Part shown: piece after piece, positions 17,535 through 27,374 of the stretch
Layout: the number at the start of each line of letters is the position of its first letter
How positions within the stretch are numbered: position 1 is the first letter of the stretch
Origin: Fictibacillus nanhaiensis
GTDB lineage: Bacteria > Bacillota > Bacilli > Bacillales > Fictibacillaceae
NCBI RefSeq assembly: GCF_023715445.1
Contig: NZ_JAMBOD010000001.1
Coordinates: 124,001 to 188,000 of the forward strand
Direction of reading: 5' to 3'
DNA: 64,000 bases
Made by a program: the position numbers and the translations under genes
The notes under the pieces: generated by a model
Databases searched by the model: none
What the model saw: only the letters and a program-made list of their open reading frames with translations
Told to the model about the DNA's origin: nothing

Positions 17535-18479
17535 TTGAAAACTGATACGCTTAAAACACCAGTTGTTATTCCATTAATTGTAGGGATCATTGCCATTTCT
17601 TTTTCATCCATTTTTGTTAAATGGTCTGATGCCCCGGTTTCTGTTCAAGGGATGTACCGGCTGTTATTTACATTAATTCTTATGCTGCCCTTTGTTTTAA
17701 AACATGGTAGAACACTAAAACATATATCGGGAATAGAGTGGACCTTGCTCATATTATCTGGTACTTTTTTAGCATTGCATTTTTTGTTCTGGATGGGTTC
17801 TTTAAAGCTAACAACAGTAGCCAGTTCTACAATATTGCTATCTTTGCAGCCCGTATTTGTAATGGCAGGTGCCTTCATCGCTTTTCGTGAAAAAACAACT
17901 AAGCCGGCCATTGTTGGAATGGTCGTGGCAATAATAGGGGCTGTCATGATCGGATGGGGAGACATCGGGATCTCACCTCAACATATCCAAGGTGATATTT
18001 TGTCCATCTTGGGCACGATTGTTGTTGCTATACATATGCTAATTGGCCAAAAGCTTCTTAAAACTATACCCGCTGCTCTATACAGTTTTACAGTATTTTT
18101 AACGGCTGTTATTGTTTTTGCTATTTATAATACATTACTTCTTATTCCGATGACAGGATATTCCGGCAAGGATTGGGGTATATTTCTATTGCTTGCAATT
18201 GTTCCAACTGTTTTTGGACATGTTCTTTTTAATTGGCTTTTAAAATACGTTACAGCAGCAACTATTTCAATGGCTATTTTAGGAGAGCCAGTTGGAGCGA
18301 GTTTACTTGCGTATCTTTTATTGAATGAAACATTAAACATTGCACAGTGTCTTGGTGGAGCAATAGTACTTTCAGGACTTTATTACTTTTTAAAAAATAC
18401 CCAAAAACAAAAGAAACATAAACCCCCAGCTCCGATAAAGAATCCTGTAACCACTGGACCTATCGTAAAAAAAGGATAG
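17535..18479 (+). CDS. EamA/DMT-family transporter
   Basis: The TTG at 17535 is preceded by AGGGTG at the right distance and is preferred to the in-frame GTG at 17520. The 314-residue protein has ten membrane helices in two EamA repeats, and a basic, proline-rich tail. It is an inner-membrane permease of the drug/metabolite family. The substrate cannot be deduced. It lies divergent from the SGNH hydrolase and upstream of msrAB, 86 bases apart. Confidence 0.88.
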   Translation: MKTDTLKTPVVIPLIVGIIAISFSSIFVKWSDAPVSVQGMYRLLFTLILMLPFVLKHGRTLKHISGIEWTLLILSGTFLALHFLFWMGSLKLTTVASSTILLSLQPVFVMAGAFIAFREKTTKPAIVGMVVAIIGAVMIGWGDIGISPQHIQGDILSILGTIVVAIHMLIGQKLLKTIPAALYSFTVFLTAVIVFAIYNTLLLIPMTGYSGKDWGIFLLLAIVPTVFGHVLFNWLLKYVTAATISMAILGEPVGASLLAYLLLNETLNIAQCLGGAIVLSGLYYFLKNTQKQKKHKPPAPIKNPVTTGPIVKKG

Positions 18480-18565
18480 AATGCAAATCAAAAAAGCCTT
18501 TTTCTATGCTTTTTATTCACATTCTTATATGATGGAACAAAATATGTATAAAGGAGTTTGATTTC

Positions 18566-19528
18566 ATGAAGGAGTATGAGATTGCCACTTTTGCCGGAGG
18601 CTGCTTCTGGTGCATGGTAACACCCTTTGACGAATGGCCAGGCATAATTAAAGTTGAATCTGGATATACAGGCGGACACACAGAAAATCCAACTTATAAA
18701 GAAGTCTGCAGTGAAACGACAGGGCATTTCGAAGCGGTTCAAATCACTTTTGACCCTTCAATTATTTCTTACGAAAAAATAGTATCAGTCTTCTGGAAGC
18801 AAATCGACCCTACGGATGCTGGCGGGCAGTTTTATGATCGTGGTGATTCTTATCGTACGGCCATTTTTTATCACGATGAAAAACAAAAACAAATTGCAGA
18901 ACAATCAAAACAAAATTTGCAGGAAAGCGGACGCTTTAATAAACCGATAGCAACCTTGATCTTACCAGCCAAGACCTTTTATAAGGCTGAAGAATATCAT
19001 CAGGAATATCACAAGAAGAACCCTTTCCACTATAAAAGATACAGACAAGGTTCTGGCCGTGACCACTTTATCAAAACGCACTGGGATGATAAGGAGAAGA
19101 AAGAAGAAATTCTTAGCACTTTAAACCCTATGCAGTATAACGTTACACAAAATGATGCTACAGAACCGCCGTTTCAAAATGAATTTTGGGATCACAAAGA
19201 AGACGGTTTATACGTAGATATCGTTTCTGGGGAACCTCTTTTTAGTTCACTTGATAAGTTTGACAGCAGTTGCGGATGGCCAAGTTTTACGAAACCTGTC
19301 CGTTCTTCTATGGTTGAAGAAAAAGAAGATCTATCGCATGGAATGATCCGTACAGAAGTAAGAAGTAAAGAAGCGGATTCTCACCTTGGACATGTCTTTA
19401 CTGATGGGCCGAGGGACAGAGGGGGATTGCGTTATTGCATTAATTCAGCTTCGCTTCGCTTCATTCCGAAAGACCAATTAAAAGAAAAAGGTTATGGGGA
19501 GTACTTATCTCTTTTTGATAATAAATAA
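18566..19528 (+). CDS. msrAB: Fused peptide methionine sulfoxide reductase MsrA-MsrB
   Basis: A 320-residue fusion. MsrA (about 1-165) has the catalytic Cys13 in GCFWC, plus ESGYTGG and GHFEAVQ. MsrB (about 190-315) has [17 protein letters not shown] and the catalytic Cys in RYCIN. Together they repair both S- and R-forms of methionine sulfoxide in proteins. The zinc-binding CxxC pairs of some MsrB proteins are absent. An AAGGAG ribosome site precedes the ATG. The order A then B is common in Firmicutes. It ends at a terminator shared with the convergent MATE gene. Confidence 0.95.
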   Translation: MKEYEIATFAGGCFWCMVTPFDEWPGIIKVESGYTGGHTENPTYKEVCSETTGHFEAVQITFDPSIISYEKIVSVFWKQIDPTDAGGQFYDRGDSYRTAIFYHDEKQKQIAEQSKQNLQESGRFNKPIATLILPAKTFYKAEEYHQEYHKKNPFHYKRYRQGSGRDHFIKTHWDDKEKKEEILSTLNPMQYNVTQNDATEPPFQNEFWDHKEDGLYVDIVSGEPLFSSLDKFDSSCGWPSFTKPVRSSMVEEKEDLSHGMIRTEVRSKEADSHLGHVFTDGPRDRGGLRYCINSASLRFIPKDQLKEKGYGEYLSLFDNK

Positions 19529-19555
19529 ACCAGCCGAAGGGCTGGTTTATTTTTG
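19527..19555. terminator. Bidirectional terminator between msrAB and the MATE gene
   Basis: A perfect 9-bp stem AAACCAGCC/GGCTGGTTT with a GAAG loop and a T-rich tail on the plus strand. It overlaps both stop codons; on the minus strand the tail is TTATTTATTA, which is weaker. Confidence 0.85.
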
Positions 19556-20908
19556 CTTTTGAATGGAAAAAGCATGGGATTGAAGGAATTTTAAACGGAT
19601 AAATAAAATGATTGCTCCTGCTGATAACCCTGAAATCAGACCGATCCAATAGCCATAAGCACCGAAGGAAGTAAAATTGGCTAAATAGTAGCCGACTGGC
19701 AGACCAAGAACCCAATAGGAGACAAAAGAAAGCATAAACGTGACATTTACATCCTTATATCCTCTTAAAGCACCTTGTATAGGAGCACCTACAGCATCTG
19801 CCAGCTGGAAAAACACGGCAAACCATAAAAAAGAAGTAGTAAGTTTTATGACTTCAGGTTCATTTGAGTAGATTCGCGCAACTTGTTCGTCAAACGTAAT
19901 AAGAAGGCCTGATAATATTAATGCAAACCCAAGTGCGGTAAAAATCCCTATATAGCTATATTGTGCAGCATCTTTATACCTTTTTCCTCCCACTTCAAAG
20001 CCAACAGCAATTGTGAGAGCAAATGAAATACTTAATGGAAGCATATAAAGAAATGAAGCAAAATTGAGAGCTGCTTGATGAGCTGCGATCGTAATCGTAT
20101 TAAAATCACTCATTAATAAAGTAACAGCCGCAAAGATACTTACTTCAAAAAAGATGGCAAGTCCTATCGGTATACCGATTTTTAACTGCTCTTTCCATGC
20201 TGAAAGGGAAGGCTTATAAAAAGTTTTGAAAAGGTTATAGCCTCTAAATTGATTCATCTTCATCACAATGAAAATCGTAATAATGGCGGAAATCCAATAC
20301 GTAATGGTGGAAGCTATACCAGCACCAATACCGCCAAGTTCAGGAAATCCAGCTTTACCAAAGATAAGTAAATAATTGAAGAAAGCATTTACCGGGAGAG
20401 CAAGCAATGTAACGAACATCGTAATTCTAGTCTGGCCTAAAGCATCGATGAATGATCGAAGCGCTCCGTACAAAAATAACGGCAAAATACCGAAGGACAA
20501 AGCAACCAGATATCCTTTCGCAACACGCTCTACTTCATTCTCTAATGACATTGCCCCTAAAATAGGATTTAAGATAAAAGAACCAAGGATGATAACCATA
20601 AATGAAATAATTACAGATAAGTATACAGCCTGCATAACTGCTTTAGGGACATTCTTCGTGTTCTTTGCACCAATGAGCTGCGAAACGATCGGAGTAAGTG
20701 CCATTAAGATTCCGTTTAATCCAGTAAAGATTGGAACCCAAAGACTTGTTCCTATTGCAACCCCCGCAAGCTGCTTAGCTCCAGCGTGACCACTCATAAT
20801 CGTGTCAAAAAAATTCATCGCATACAAACCTAGCTGAGTGATAAGAACAGGGATTACGAGGAATAAAAACTGTTTGTATTTCTCTTTTAATGTGTGTGTT
20901 TGAAACAT
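19547..20908 (-). CDS. MATE-family efflux transporter (NorM-like)
   Basis: A protein of about 453 residues with 12 membrane helices in two six-helix halves, as in MATE exporters of drugs or cations driven by Na+ or H+. Typical segments are DTIMSGHAGAKQLAG near the N-terminus and QAALNFASFLYMLPLSIS in the second half. Two ATGs compete (20914 and 20908); the second is better spaced from AAAGGAAG. It is a single gene convergent with msrAB. Confidence 0.92.
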   Translation of the reverse strand: MFQTHTLKEKYKQFLFLVIPVLITQLGLYAMNFFDTIMSGHAGAKQLAGVAIGTSLWVPIFTGLNGILMALTPIVSQLIGAKNTKNVPKAVMQAVYLSVIISFMVIILGSFILNPILGAMSLENEVERVAKGYLVALSFGILPLFLYGALRSFIDALGQTRITMFVTLLALPVNAFFNYLLIFGKAGFPELGGIGAGIASTITYWISAIITIFIVMKMNQFRGYNLFKTFYKPSLSAWKEQLKIGIPIGLAIFFEVSIFAAVTLLMSDFNTITIAAHQAALNFASFLYMLPLSISFALTIAVGFEVGGKRYKDAAQYSYIGIFTALGFALILSGLLITFDEQVARIYSNEPEVIKLTTSFLWFAVFFQLADAVGAPIQGALRGYKDVNVTFMLSFVSYWVLGLPVGYYLANFTSFGAYGYWIGLISGLSAGAIILFIRLKFLQSHAFSIQKQK

Positions 20909-20995
20909 TTGCATACTTCCTTTGTTGTTTTAACTGACAAATAGAGCTAATGCATTATATCATATAAATACTGACACAAACTTAAAGGAGCAACT

Positions 20996-21277
20996 ATGAG
21001 CGTTCAATTTTTATTTGAAGTTGAATCGGTTAAGCCTGGAGAACACTCCGATGAAAAAGTAGTTTTAGTATCTGCAGAACTTCTATATAAGAGCAGCGGT
21101 GAGACGATTTTTACCGGCATCATTCCAGTAAGAGTTAATGAACATGGTGTTTTCGTTTCCATCCAGGCAATTTCCTCTGCCTTCACATCTAAATACTTAA
21201 GAACAGAAACGTTGTTCCGGCTAAAAAGATATATTAAAAGGATGAGAGATTATTTGGACTTGGACGAAATGGAATAA
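20996..21277 (+). CDS. Hypothetical protein, 93 residues
   Basis: An AAGGAG ribosome site precedes the ATG. The 93-residue protein appears to be beta-rich for the first 60 residues and then forms a basic helix (about residues 62-85, LFRLKRYIKRMRDYL). No signal or membrane segment. I do not recognise a family. It lies between the MATE gene, from which it diverges, and the argS promoter. Confidence 0.65.
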   Translation: MSVQFLFEVESVKPGEHSDEKVVLVSAELLYKSSGETIFTGIIPVRVNEHGVFVSIQAISSAFTSKYLRTETLFRLKRYIKRMRDYLDLDEME

Positions 21278-21278
21278 G

Positions 21279-21307
21279 TTGACTTTTATACTTTCACCTC
21301 ATATAAT
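21279..21307 (+). promoter_or_regulatory. Sigma-A-type promoter of the argS leader
   Basis: TTGACT at 21279-21284 and TATAAT at 21302-21307 are separated by 17 bases. This immediately precedes the T-box leader. Confidence 0.8.
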
Positions 21308-21315
21308 ATCTAAAA

Positions 21316-21555
21316 CTAAAGAACAGAACATTTATGAAAAAGAGAGTAGTCTGAATAGAATGTTATAGCGAGCCGGGGGCGGTGGAAGCCTGGTACAACT
21401 TTCTGACGAAGCGCACTTTGGAAATGTTTGCTTGAAATTTTTGTAGGGCAAACCGGGACGTCCCGTTAAAAGATTAAGTGGCCTTTTTAAGGCAACAAGA
21501 GTGGTACCGCGGTCATATCCGTCTCTTCTATTTATTAGAAGAGGCGGTTTTTTTT
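21316..21555 (+). ncRNA. T-box riboswitch leader (Arg) upstream of argS
   Basis: The leader contains a Stem I region with the AGAGAG start and AGCGAGCCGGGGGCGGTGGAAG-type apical segment, the T-box GAGTGGTACCGCGG at 21499-21512, and a terminator with a 12-bp stem at 21519-21530/21536-21547 and eight T residues. The likely specifier codon is CGC (Arg) at 21412-21414, just after GAAG. Uncharged tRNA-Arg would stabilise the antiterminator and allow argS transcription. Confidence 0.93.
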
Positions 21556-21572
21556 ATTTAGGAGGGAAAACC

Positions 21573-23255
21573 ATGAACGAGAAAAAAGAATTTACAGCTT
21601 ATCTTCACAGCCAGATTGGCAACGATTTTAACACCGAACAAATTGAAGTTCTAATCGAAAAACCAAAACAATTGCATCAGGGTGATTTGGCATTTCCTTG
21701 TTTTCAATTAGCCAAAGTCTATAAAACTTCACCATCAGAGATCGCGAATAGATTATCAGCCGGCACCCTTCCTGAACTTTTTGAGAAGGCAGAAGCTGCA
21801 GGGGGCTATGTGAATGTATTTTTAAACAAAAAATCTTTTGCTAGTCAACTGATACTAAAAATATTAAAAGAAAAAGAGAATTATGGCTCCCAGTTTTTTG
21901 GGAAAGGAAAAACCATTGTATTTGATCTTTCTTCTCCTAATATCGCAAAACCATTTTCAATGGGGCATCTAAGATCTACCGTAATCGGTTCATCGTTAGC
22001 GGCAATCAGTGAGAAATGCGGATATGAAACGGTCAAGATTAACTATATCGGTGACTGGGGAACACAGTTTGGAAAATTAATTGCAGCATACTTAAAGTGG
22101 GGAAGCGAAGAAAAAGTGAAAGAAAATCCAATTCCTGAGCTAACCGCCCTTTATGTCCGATTTCATGAAGAATCAGAAAAGGATCCATCTTTAATTGATG
22201 AGGGTAGAAAATGGTTCAAACAATTAGAGGATGGAGATCCACAAGCAACTGAGTTATGGGTGTGGTTCAAAGACGTTTCAATAAAAGCATTTCAGAAGAT
22301 TTATCATCTGCTTGGAGTCGGGTTCGATTCTTACAATGGAGAAGCTTTCTTCAACGATAAAATGGAGGATACTGTTAAAAAACTTAAGGAAAAAAATCTT
22401 CTTGAACAGTCTGAAGGTGCACAAATCGTAAATGTTGGAGAAGACATTCCTCCATGTTTGATCAAAAAAACGGATGGAGCAACACTTTATGCAACACGTG
22501 ACCTTACAGCAGCCATTTATAGAAAGGAAACATACGACTTTGATCAAGCTTTTTATATTGTGGGTCATGAACAATCATTGCATTTTGAGCAAGTGAAACG
22601 TGTTCTAAACAAAATGGGCTATAAGTGGGCAATTGACATGCATCACGTTCCGTTCGGTCTCATTTTACAGAACGGAAAAAAGATGAGTACACGAAAAGGA
22701 AGAACCGTTTTACTTGAAAGTGTCTTAATGGATGCCATTCATCTTGCTGAAAATAACATCATCGAAAAAAATCCATCATTATTGGAAGTAAATGAAGTTG
22801 CACGTCAAGTAGGGGTAGGTGCGGTAATCTTTCATGACTTAAAAAATGAAAAAGGCAATGATGTGGAATTCTCGCTCGAGCAAATGCTTAAGTTTGAAGG
22901 GGATACCGGACCATATGTTCAATATACAGCAGCCAGAATCCAAACTTTATTAGATAAAGGGAACTTTAATGGGCAGCTGCCAGATGTATGTTCTATTGAA
23001 GAAGAAAGCTGGGAACTAATTTCAGTATTAAACGAGTTTCCTTCTGCCGTTCAAAATGCGTTCGTACGTAAAGAACCTTCTATAATATCGAAATATGTTT
23101 TAAAGCTCTCACATAGATTCAACCATTATTATGGCAGTGTTAAAATCCTAAACAGCAGTCAGACTCCAGAAAGGCTTGCTTTATGTACTTCTATTCTGCT
23201 TGTCTTAAAAGAAGGCTTGCGTTTACTAGGCATTCAGACTCCTGAACGTATGTAG
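21573..23255 (+). CDS. argS: Arginyl-tRNA synthetase
   Basis: A 560-residue class I synthetase that charges tRNA-Arg. The N-terminal domain, the HIGH-like motif in PNIAKPFSMGHLRST (about residue 130), and the KMSKS-like KMSTRKG (about residue 370) are seen, followed by the DALR-type anticodon-binding domain at the C-terminus. The ATG at 21573 has an AGGAGGG ribosome site; the frame is open upstream, but that part is the T-box terminator. Its FSMGHLRST version resembles what I recall of ArgS2 of the B. cereus group rather than the single B. subtilis ArgS. Confidence 0.93.
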   Translation: MNEKKEFTAYLHSQIGNDFNTEQIEVLIEKPKQLHQGDLAFPCFQLAKVYKTSPSEIANRLSAGTLPELFEKAEAAGGYVNVFLNKKSFASQLILKILKEKENYGSQFFGKGKTIVFDLSSPNIAKPFSMGHLRSTVIGSSLAAISEKCGYETVKINYIGDWGTQFGKLIAAYLKWGSEEKVKENPIPELTALYVRFHEESEKDPSLIDEGRKWFKQLEDGDPQATELWVWFKDVSIKAFQKIYHLLGVGFDSYNGEAFFNDKMEDTVKKLKEKNLLEQSEGAQIVNVGEDIPPCLIKKTDGATLYATRDLTAAIYRKETYDFDQAFYIVGHEQSLHFEQVKRVLNKMGYKWAIDMHHVPFGLILQNGKKMSTRKGRTVLLESVLMDAIHLAENNIIEKNPSLLEVNEVARQVGVGAVIFHDLKNEKGNDVEFSLEQMLKFEGDTGPYVQYTAARIQTLLDKGNFNGQLPDVCSIEEESWELISVLNEFPSAVQNAFVRKEPSIISKYVLKLSHRFNHYYGSVKILNSSQTPERLALCTSILLVLKEGLRLLGIQTPERM

Positions 23256-23407
23256 CTTCAGTGTAACAAAAAATAGGAAAACAATATTATATAGAAGAAA
23301 GTGTTCTTTTTTAAAAATTTTTATTCCTGAGTTTACTTTCTGGCAAATCCTTACGATTCCGTTATATAATCTTATAACCTTATATCATCTGGAATCGAGG
23401 AGTGTTC

Positions 23408-24346
23408 ATGAAAACATATACCGAACAAACTAAAGGAGTCTGGTACGCTGCTTTAGCTTATCTGATCTGGGGTTTCCTTCCCCTTTATTGGAAACCACTG
23501 GATCTAGCAGGTTCAGGAGAAATATTAGCTCATCGCATATTTTGGTCTTTTGTATTAATGCTTGCTGTTTTGTTTCTTTTAAAAAGAAAAAATCATCTTA
23601 ACAGAGATATTAAGATTCTTTTCTCAAATAAAAAACAATTCTTCTCTGTTTTCATTGCTTCAATATTAATTAGCGGAAACTGGCTTATGTATATTTGGGC
23701 CGTTAATAACGATCATGTCGTAGAGGCTAGTTTAGGATATTATATCAATCCGCTGGTAAACGTAATATTAGGCATGGTTGTTTTAAAAGAAAGATTAAAC
23801 AAGTGGCAGATCGTATCTTTTGTTATTGCGGCTTGTGGTGTTTTACTATTAACATGGCAATATGGAAAATTCCCCTGGGTGGCCATTTTCCTGGCTCTGT
23901 CTTTTGGACTGTATGGACTTGCAAAAAAACTGGGAAGCTTCGATTCCTTGACAGGCTTAACGTTAGAAACGATGTTTGTTGTACCGGTCGCTTTTGTTTA
24001 TTTAGTATTTCTTCAATGGAACGGAACAGGTTCTTTTATTACAGGGGGCATTTCCACAACAGTACTTTTATGGGGAGCCGGACTTGTAACGGCATTGCCG
24101 CTCGTTTTGTTCGCACAGGGGGTTAAGCGTATTACGATGACGATGACAGGATTCCTGCAGTATATTGCACCTACAATCATGTTGCTCTTGGGTGTCTTTT
24201 TATATCATGAAACCTTTACTCAAATTCATCTGCTTTCTTTTACCTTGATCTGGGTTGCACTCCTTATATTTACTATAAGTAAAACGAAATGGGCAAATTA
24301 TCTTATGAATCGTAAAAAACAAAATTCACTTTCTGCGAAAATATAG
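23408..24346 (+). CDS. rarD: RarD-type EamA-family permease
   Basis: A 312-residue membrane protein with ten predicted helices. The opening GVWYAALAYLIWGFLPLYWK and the RIFWSF segment are characteristic of RarD, first linked with chloramphenicol sensitivity in Gram-negatives; the transported compound is unknown. The ATG at 23408 has a GAGGAG ribosome site, which is better than the in-frame GTG at 23402. It lies between argS and odhA, on the same strand. Confidence 0.88.
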   Translation: MKTYTEQTKGVWYAALAYLIWGFLPLYWKPLDLAGSGEILAHRIFWSFVLMLAVLFLLKRKNHLNRDIKILFSNKKQFFSVFIASILISGNWLMYIWAVNNDHVVEASLGYYINPLVNVILGMVVLKERLNKWQIVSFVIAACGVLLLTWQYGKFPWVAIFLALSFGLYGLAKKLGSFDSLTGLTLETMFVVPVAFVYLVFLQWNGTGSFITGGISTTVLLWGAGLVTALPLVLFAQGVKRITMTMTGFLQYIAPTIMLLLGVFLYHETFTQIHLLSFTLIWVALLIFTISKTKWANYLMNRKKQNSLSAKI

Positions 24347-24352
24347 TATAAT
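24325..24352 (+). promoter_or_regulatory. Candidate promoter for odhAB
   Basis: TTCACT at 24325-24330 and TATAAT at 24347-24352 are 16 bases apart, overlapping the end of rarD. The -35 match is weak, so this is a candidate only. Confidence 0.45.
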
Positions 24353-24376
24353 GGCAATGACCATTGTTACAGTTGA

Positions 24377-24401
24377 AACCTTATCAATGATAAGGTTCTT
24401 T
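24377..24401 (+). terminator. Hairpin with T-run between rarD and odhA
   Basis: A perfect 9-bp stem AACCTTATC/GATAAGGTT with an AAT loop is followed by CTTTTC. It probably ends rarD transcription. If the upstream promoter is used for odhA, the hairpin would lie in its leader. Confidence 0.65.
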
Positions 24402-24515
24402 TCATTCATTGTTTGAGAGCGCTTTAAATAGGGAAAACCAATGGCGAGAAATGATGAATCACCTGTTAACAGCATCAGCACAATACTTACAAAGGGAAGC
24501 AGGAGGGAACAAAAG

Positions 24516-27374
24516 ATGAGTCATCAACGTTCCAAATCAGAAAATCCTTGGCAAGGACTAAGTGGTCCAAACATGGCATACGTCCTTGAACTATATGATC
24601 AATATAGTGTGGATCCGGAATCTGTTGACAGTTCTTTCAAAGAAAAATTTGAAGCTTGGGGTCCTCCAAGTGAGGGTTCTGCAACAAGCGAACGTACTGG
24701 ACAGAATTTTGATGGAATGGATTTAGAGAAATTAGCAGCTGCACTAAAACTGGCTGAAAACATCCGTACTTACGGTCACTTGGCAGCTAATCTATATCCA
24801 GTTGGAGAGTTTCCTAAAGACAACCACCATATTGACCCAAAAGAATTTAATTTAACAATTGAAGATTTGAAAGCGATACCACCTTCCTTTATTTGGAAAG
24901 AGGCTCCAGCATCTGTAAAAGACGGCTGGCAAGCGATTCAAATGCTTCAGGAAGTCTATACGAAAACAATCGCTTATGAATTCAGCCACGTTCATGAAAC
25001 TGAAGAACGTCAATGGCTGAACACGATGGTAGAAACTAGCCAGCATTATCCTATTTTATCAGCTGAAGATAAGAAAAATCTTTTATATCGTTTATCTGAA
25101 GTTGAAGGTTTTGAAAAATTCCTTCATAAAACGTTTGTCGGTCAGAAGCGTTTTTCTATCGAAGGCGTAGATATGCTTGTTCCTATGCTCGATGAAGCTG
25201 CCAAAGAAGGCTGCCTCGACGGTGCTGAGCATGCATTGATCGGTATGGCACACAGAGGACGTCTGAATGTTCTTGCTCATGTGCTTGGCAAACCTTATGA
25301 ATTAATTTTCTCTGAATTTCATCATTCTCCAAACAAAGAGCTGATTCCTTCAGAAGGATCTCGAGGAATTAACTTTGGCTGGACAGGTGATGTAAAGTAC
25401 CATTTAGGTGCAAGCCGAACAGTAGAAACGGATCAAACACACAAGATTAAGATTTCTCTGGCTAATAACCCAAGTCACTTGGAATATGTTGATCCAGTAG
25501 TTGAAGGATACACAAGAGCTGCACAAGAAACGCGTGACAGCAAAGGGTATCCTGTTCAAGATACGTCAAAAGCATTTGCCATTTTAATTCATGGTGATGC
25601 TGCTTTCCCAGGTGAGGGAATCGTAGCTGAAACATTGAACTTAAGCCGTCTCAGAGGCTATCAAACAGGGGGAACACTCCATATCATTGCAAACAACCTT
25701 GTTGGTTTTACAACAGATAGCGGAGATTCCCGTTCTACAAAATATGCGAGTGACCTTGCAAAAGGATTTGAGATTCCGATTATTCACGTAAATGCTGATG
25801 ATCCGGAAGCTTGTATGGCAGCCGTTCATCTGGCTTATGAGTACCGTAAAAAGTTCCAAAAAGACGTTTTGATTGATCTGATCGGTTACCGCCGCTTTGG
25901 TCATAACGAAATGGATGATCCATCTGCAACACAGCCTAAATTGTATAAACAAGTAAACAGCCATCCAACTGTTCGTGATGTTTATGCAAAGCAGCTAGTT
26001 AAAGAAGGCGTTCTGTCCGAAGAAGATGTAAAAGCTATCGAAGATGAAGTTTTAACAAAACATCAAACAGAGTACGAAAAAGTACATGGCCGTAAAGAAA
26101 AATTCAAACTGGAAGACACTAGACTTCCGGATCCCTTATCGAAAGCACTTCCTGATATCGATACCACAATTTCGGTAACAGAACTACAAGAGCTGACGGA
26201 AAATATGTTAAAGTGGCCAGCTGACTTTAATGTATATCCTAAAATCAAACGTATACTTGAGCGCAGACGCAAAGCATTCCAAGGAGAAAAGATTGATTGG
26301 GGAATGGCTGAATCTCTTGCGTTCGCTTCTATTCTAAAAGACGGAACACCAATCCGAATTACGGGTCAGGACTCTGAGCGCGGAACATTCGCTCAAAGAC
26401 ATCTCGTTCTTAATGACAGCGAAAGCGGAAAGAAATTCTCACCGCTGCACGGAATGGATGATATCGATGTTTCATTCGCGATTCATAACAGTCCACTGTC
26501 TGAATCATCCGTAGTAGGATTTGAATACGGGTATAACGTGTTTGCACCAGAAACATTAGTGATCTGGGAAGCTCAATATGGAGATTTCGCTAACGTAGCA
26601 CAAGTACTTTTCGATCAGTTCCTATCTGCAGGCCGTGCGAAATGGGGGCAAAAGTCTGGTATGGTTATGCTTCTGCCTCATGGCTATGAAGGTCAAGGAC
26701 CAGAGCATTCGAGTGCACGTTTAGAGCGTTTCTTGCAGCTGGGAGCTGAAAACAACTGGACAGTAGCGAACGTAACTACTGCTTCTCAATACTTCCATTT
26801 GTTAAGACGCCAGGCGAAGCTTCTAACAATGGATGAAGTTCGTCCGTTAGTTGTTATGACGCCAAAGAGCTTGCTTCGCGATACAAAAGTTGCTTCTTTA
26901 CCGGAAGCTTTCGAGAGCGATCATTTCATGCCGTTGCTTGAACAGCCAGGTCTTGGTAAAGATAAAGAGAAAGTGAAAAAAATCCTGCTATGTTCTGGTA
27001 AGATTGCGATTGATTTAGAAAAAGCACTTGAACAGGATCAGGTAGCAAGAACAGAAATGCATATTGTCCGCGTTGAACAAATCTATCCGTTCCCAGAAGA
27101 AGAAATGACAGCTCTTCTTAACGAGTATCCAAATATAGAAGACTTGATCTGGGTTCAAGAAGAACCGAAGAACATGGGTTCATGGCTATACATCGAACCA
27201 AAACTCCGTGCTGTTGCACCTAAAGGAGCACATGTTTCTTACATCGGAAGACAAGAGCGTTCAAGTACAGCTGGCGGGGAACCAGACATCTATAAAAAAG
27301 AACAAGAACAAATCATCCAAACATCATTAGCACTAGACATTCAATCGCGAGAGGGAGGCCGTGAACATGTTTGA
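24516..27374 (+). CDS. odhA: 2-oxoglutarate dehydrogenase E1 component
   Basis: A 952-residue thiamine-diphosphate enzyme that decarboxylates 2-oxoglutarate and transfers succinyl to the E2 lipoyl arm in the citric acid cycle. Family hallmarks are [14 protein letters not shown] near the N-terminus, [37 protein letters not shown] (ThDP binding) and [22 protein letters not shown]. The ATG at 24516 has an AGGAGGG ribosome site; an in-frame ATG at 24441 is less likely. The end overlaps the odhB start by 8 bases, giving translational coupling. Confidence 0.97.
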   Translation: MSHQRSKSENPWQGLSGPNMAYVLELYDQYSVDPESVDSSFKEKFEAWGPPSEGSATSERTGQNFDGMDLEKLAAALKLAENIRTYGHLAANLYPVGEFPKDNHHIDPKEFNLTIEDLKAIPPSFIWKEAPASVKDGWQAIQMLQEVYTKTIAYEFSHVHETEERQWLNTMVETSQHYPILSAEDKKNLLYRLSEVEGFEKFLHKTFVGQKRFSIEGVDMLVPMLDEAAKEGCLDGAEHALIGMAHRGRLNVLAHVLGKPYELIFSEFHHSPNKELIPSEGSRGINFGWTGDVKYHLGASRTVETDQTHKIKISLANNPSHLEYVDPVVEGYTRAAQETRDSKGYPVQDTSKAFAILIHGDAAFPGEGIVAETLNLSRLRGYQTGGTLHIIANNLVGFTTDSGDSRSTKYASDLAKGFEIPIIHVNADDPEACMAAVHLAYEYRKKFQKDVLIDLIGYRRFGHNEMDDPSATQPKLYKQVNSHPTVRDVYAKQLVKEGVLSEEDVKAIEDEVLTKHQTEYEKVHGRKEKFKLEDTRLPDPLSKALPDIDTTISVTELQELTENMLKWPADFNVYPKIKRILERRRKAFQGEKIDWGMAESLAFASILKDGTPIRITGQDSERGTFAQRHLVLNDSESGKKFSPLHGMDDIDVSFAIHNSPLSESSVVGFEYGYNVFAPETLVIWEAQYGDFANVAQVLFDQFLSAGRAKWGQKSGMVMLLPHGYEGQGPEHSSARLERFLQLGAENNWTVANVTTASQYFHLLRRQAKLLTMDEVRPLVVMTPKSLLRDTKVASLPEAFESDHFMPLLEQPGLGKDKEKVKKILLCSGKIAIDLEKALEQDQVARTEMHIVRVEQIYPFPEEEMTALLNEYPNIEDLIWVQEEPKNMGSWLYIEPKLRAVAPKGAHVSYIGRQERSSTAGGEPDIYKKEQEQIIQTSLALDIQSREGGREHV

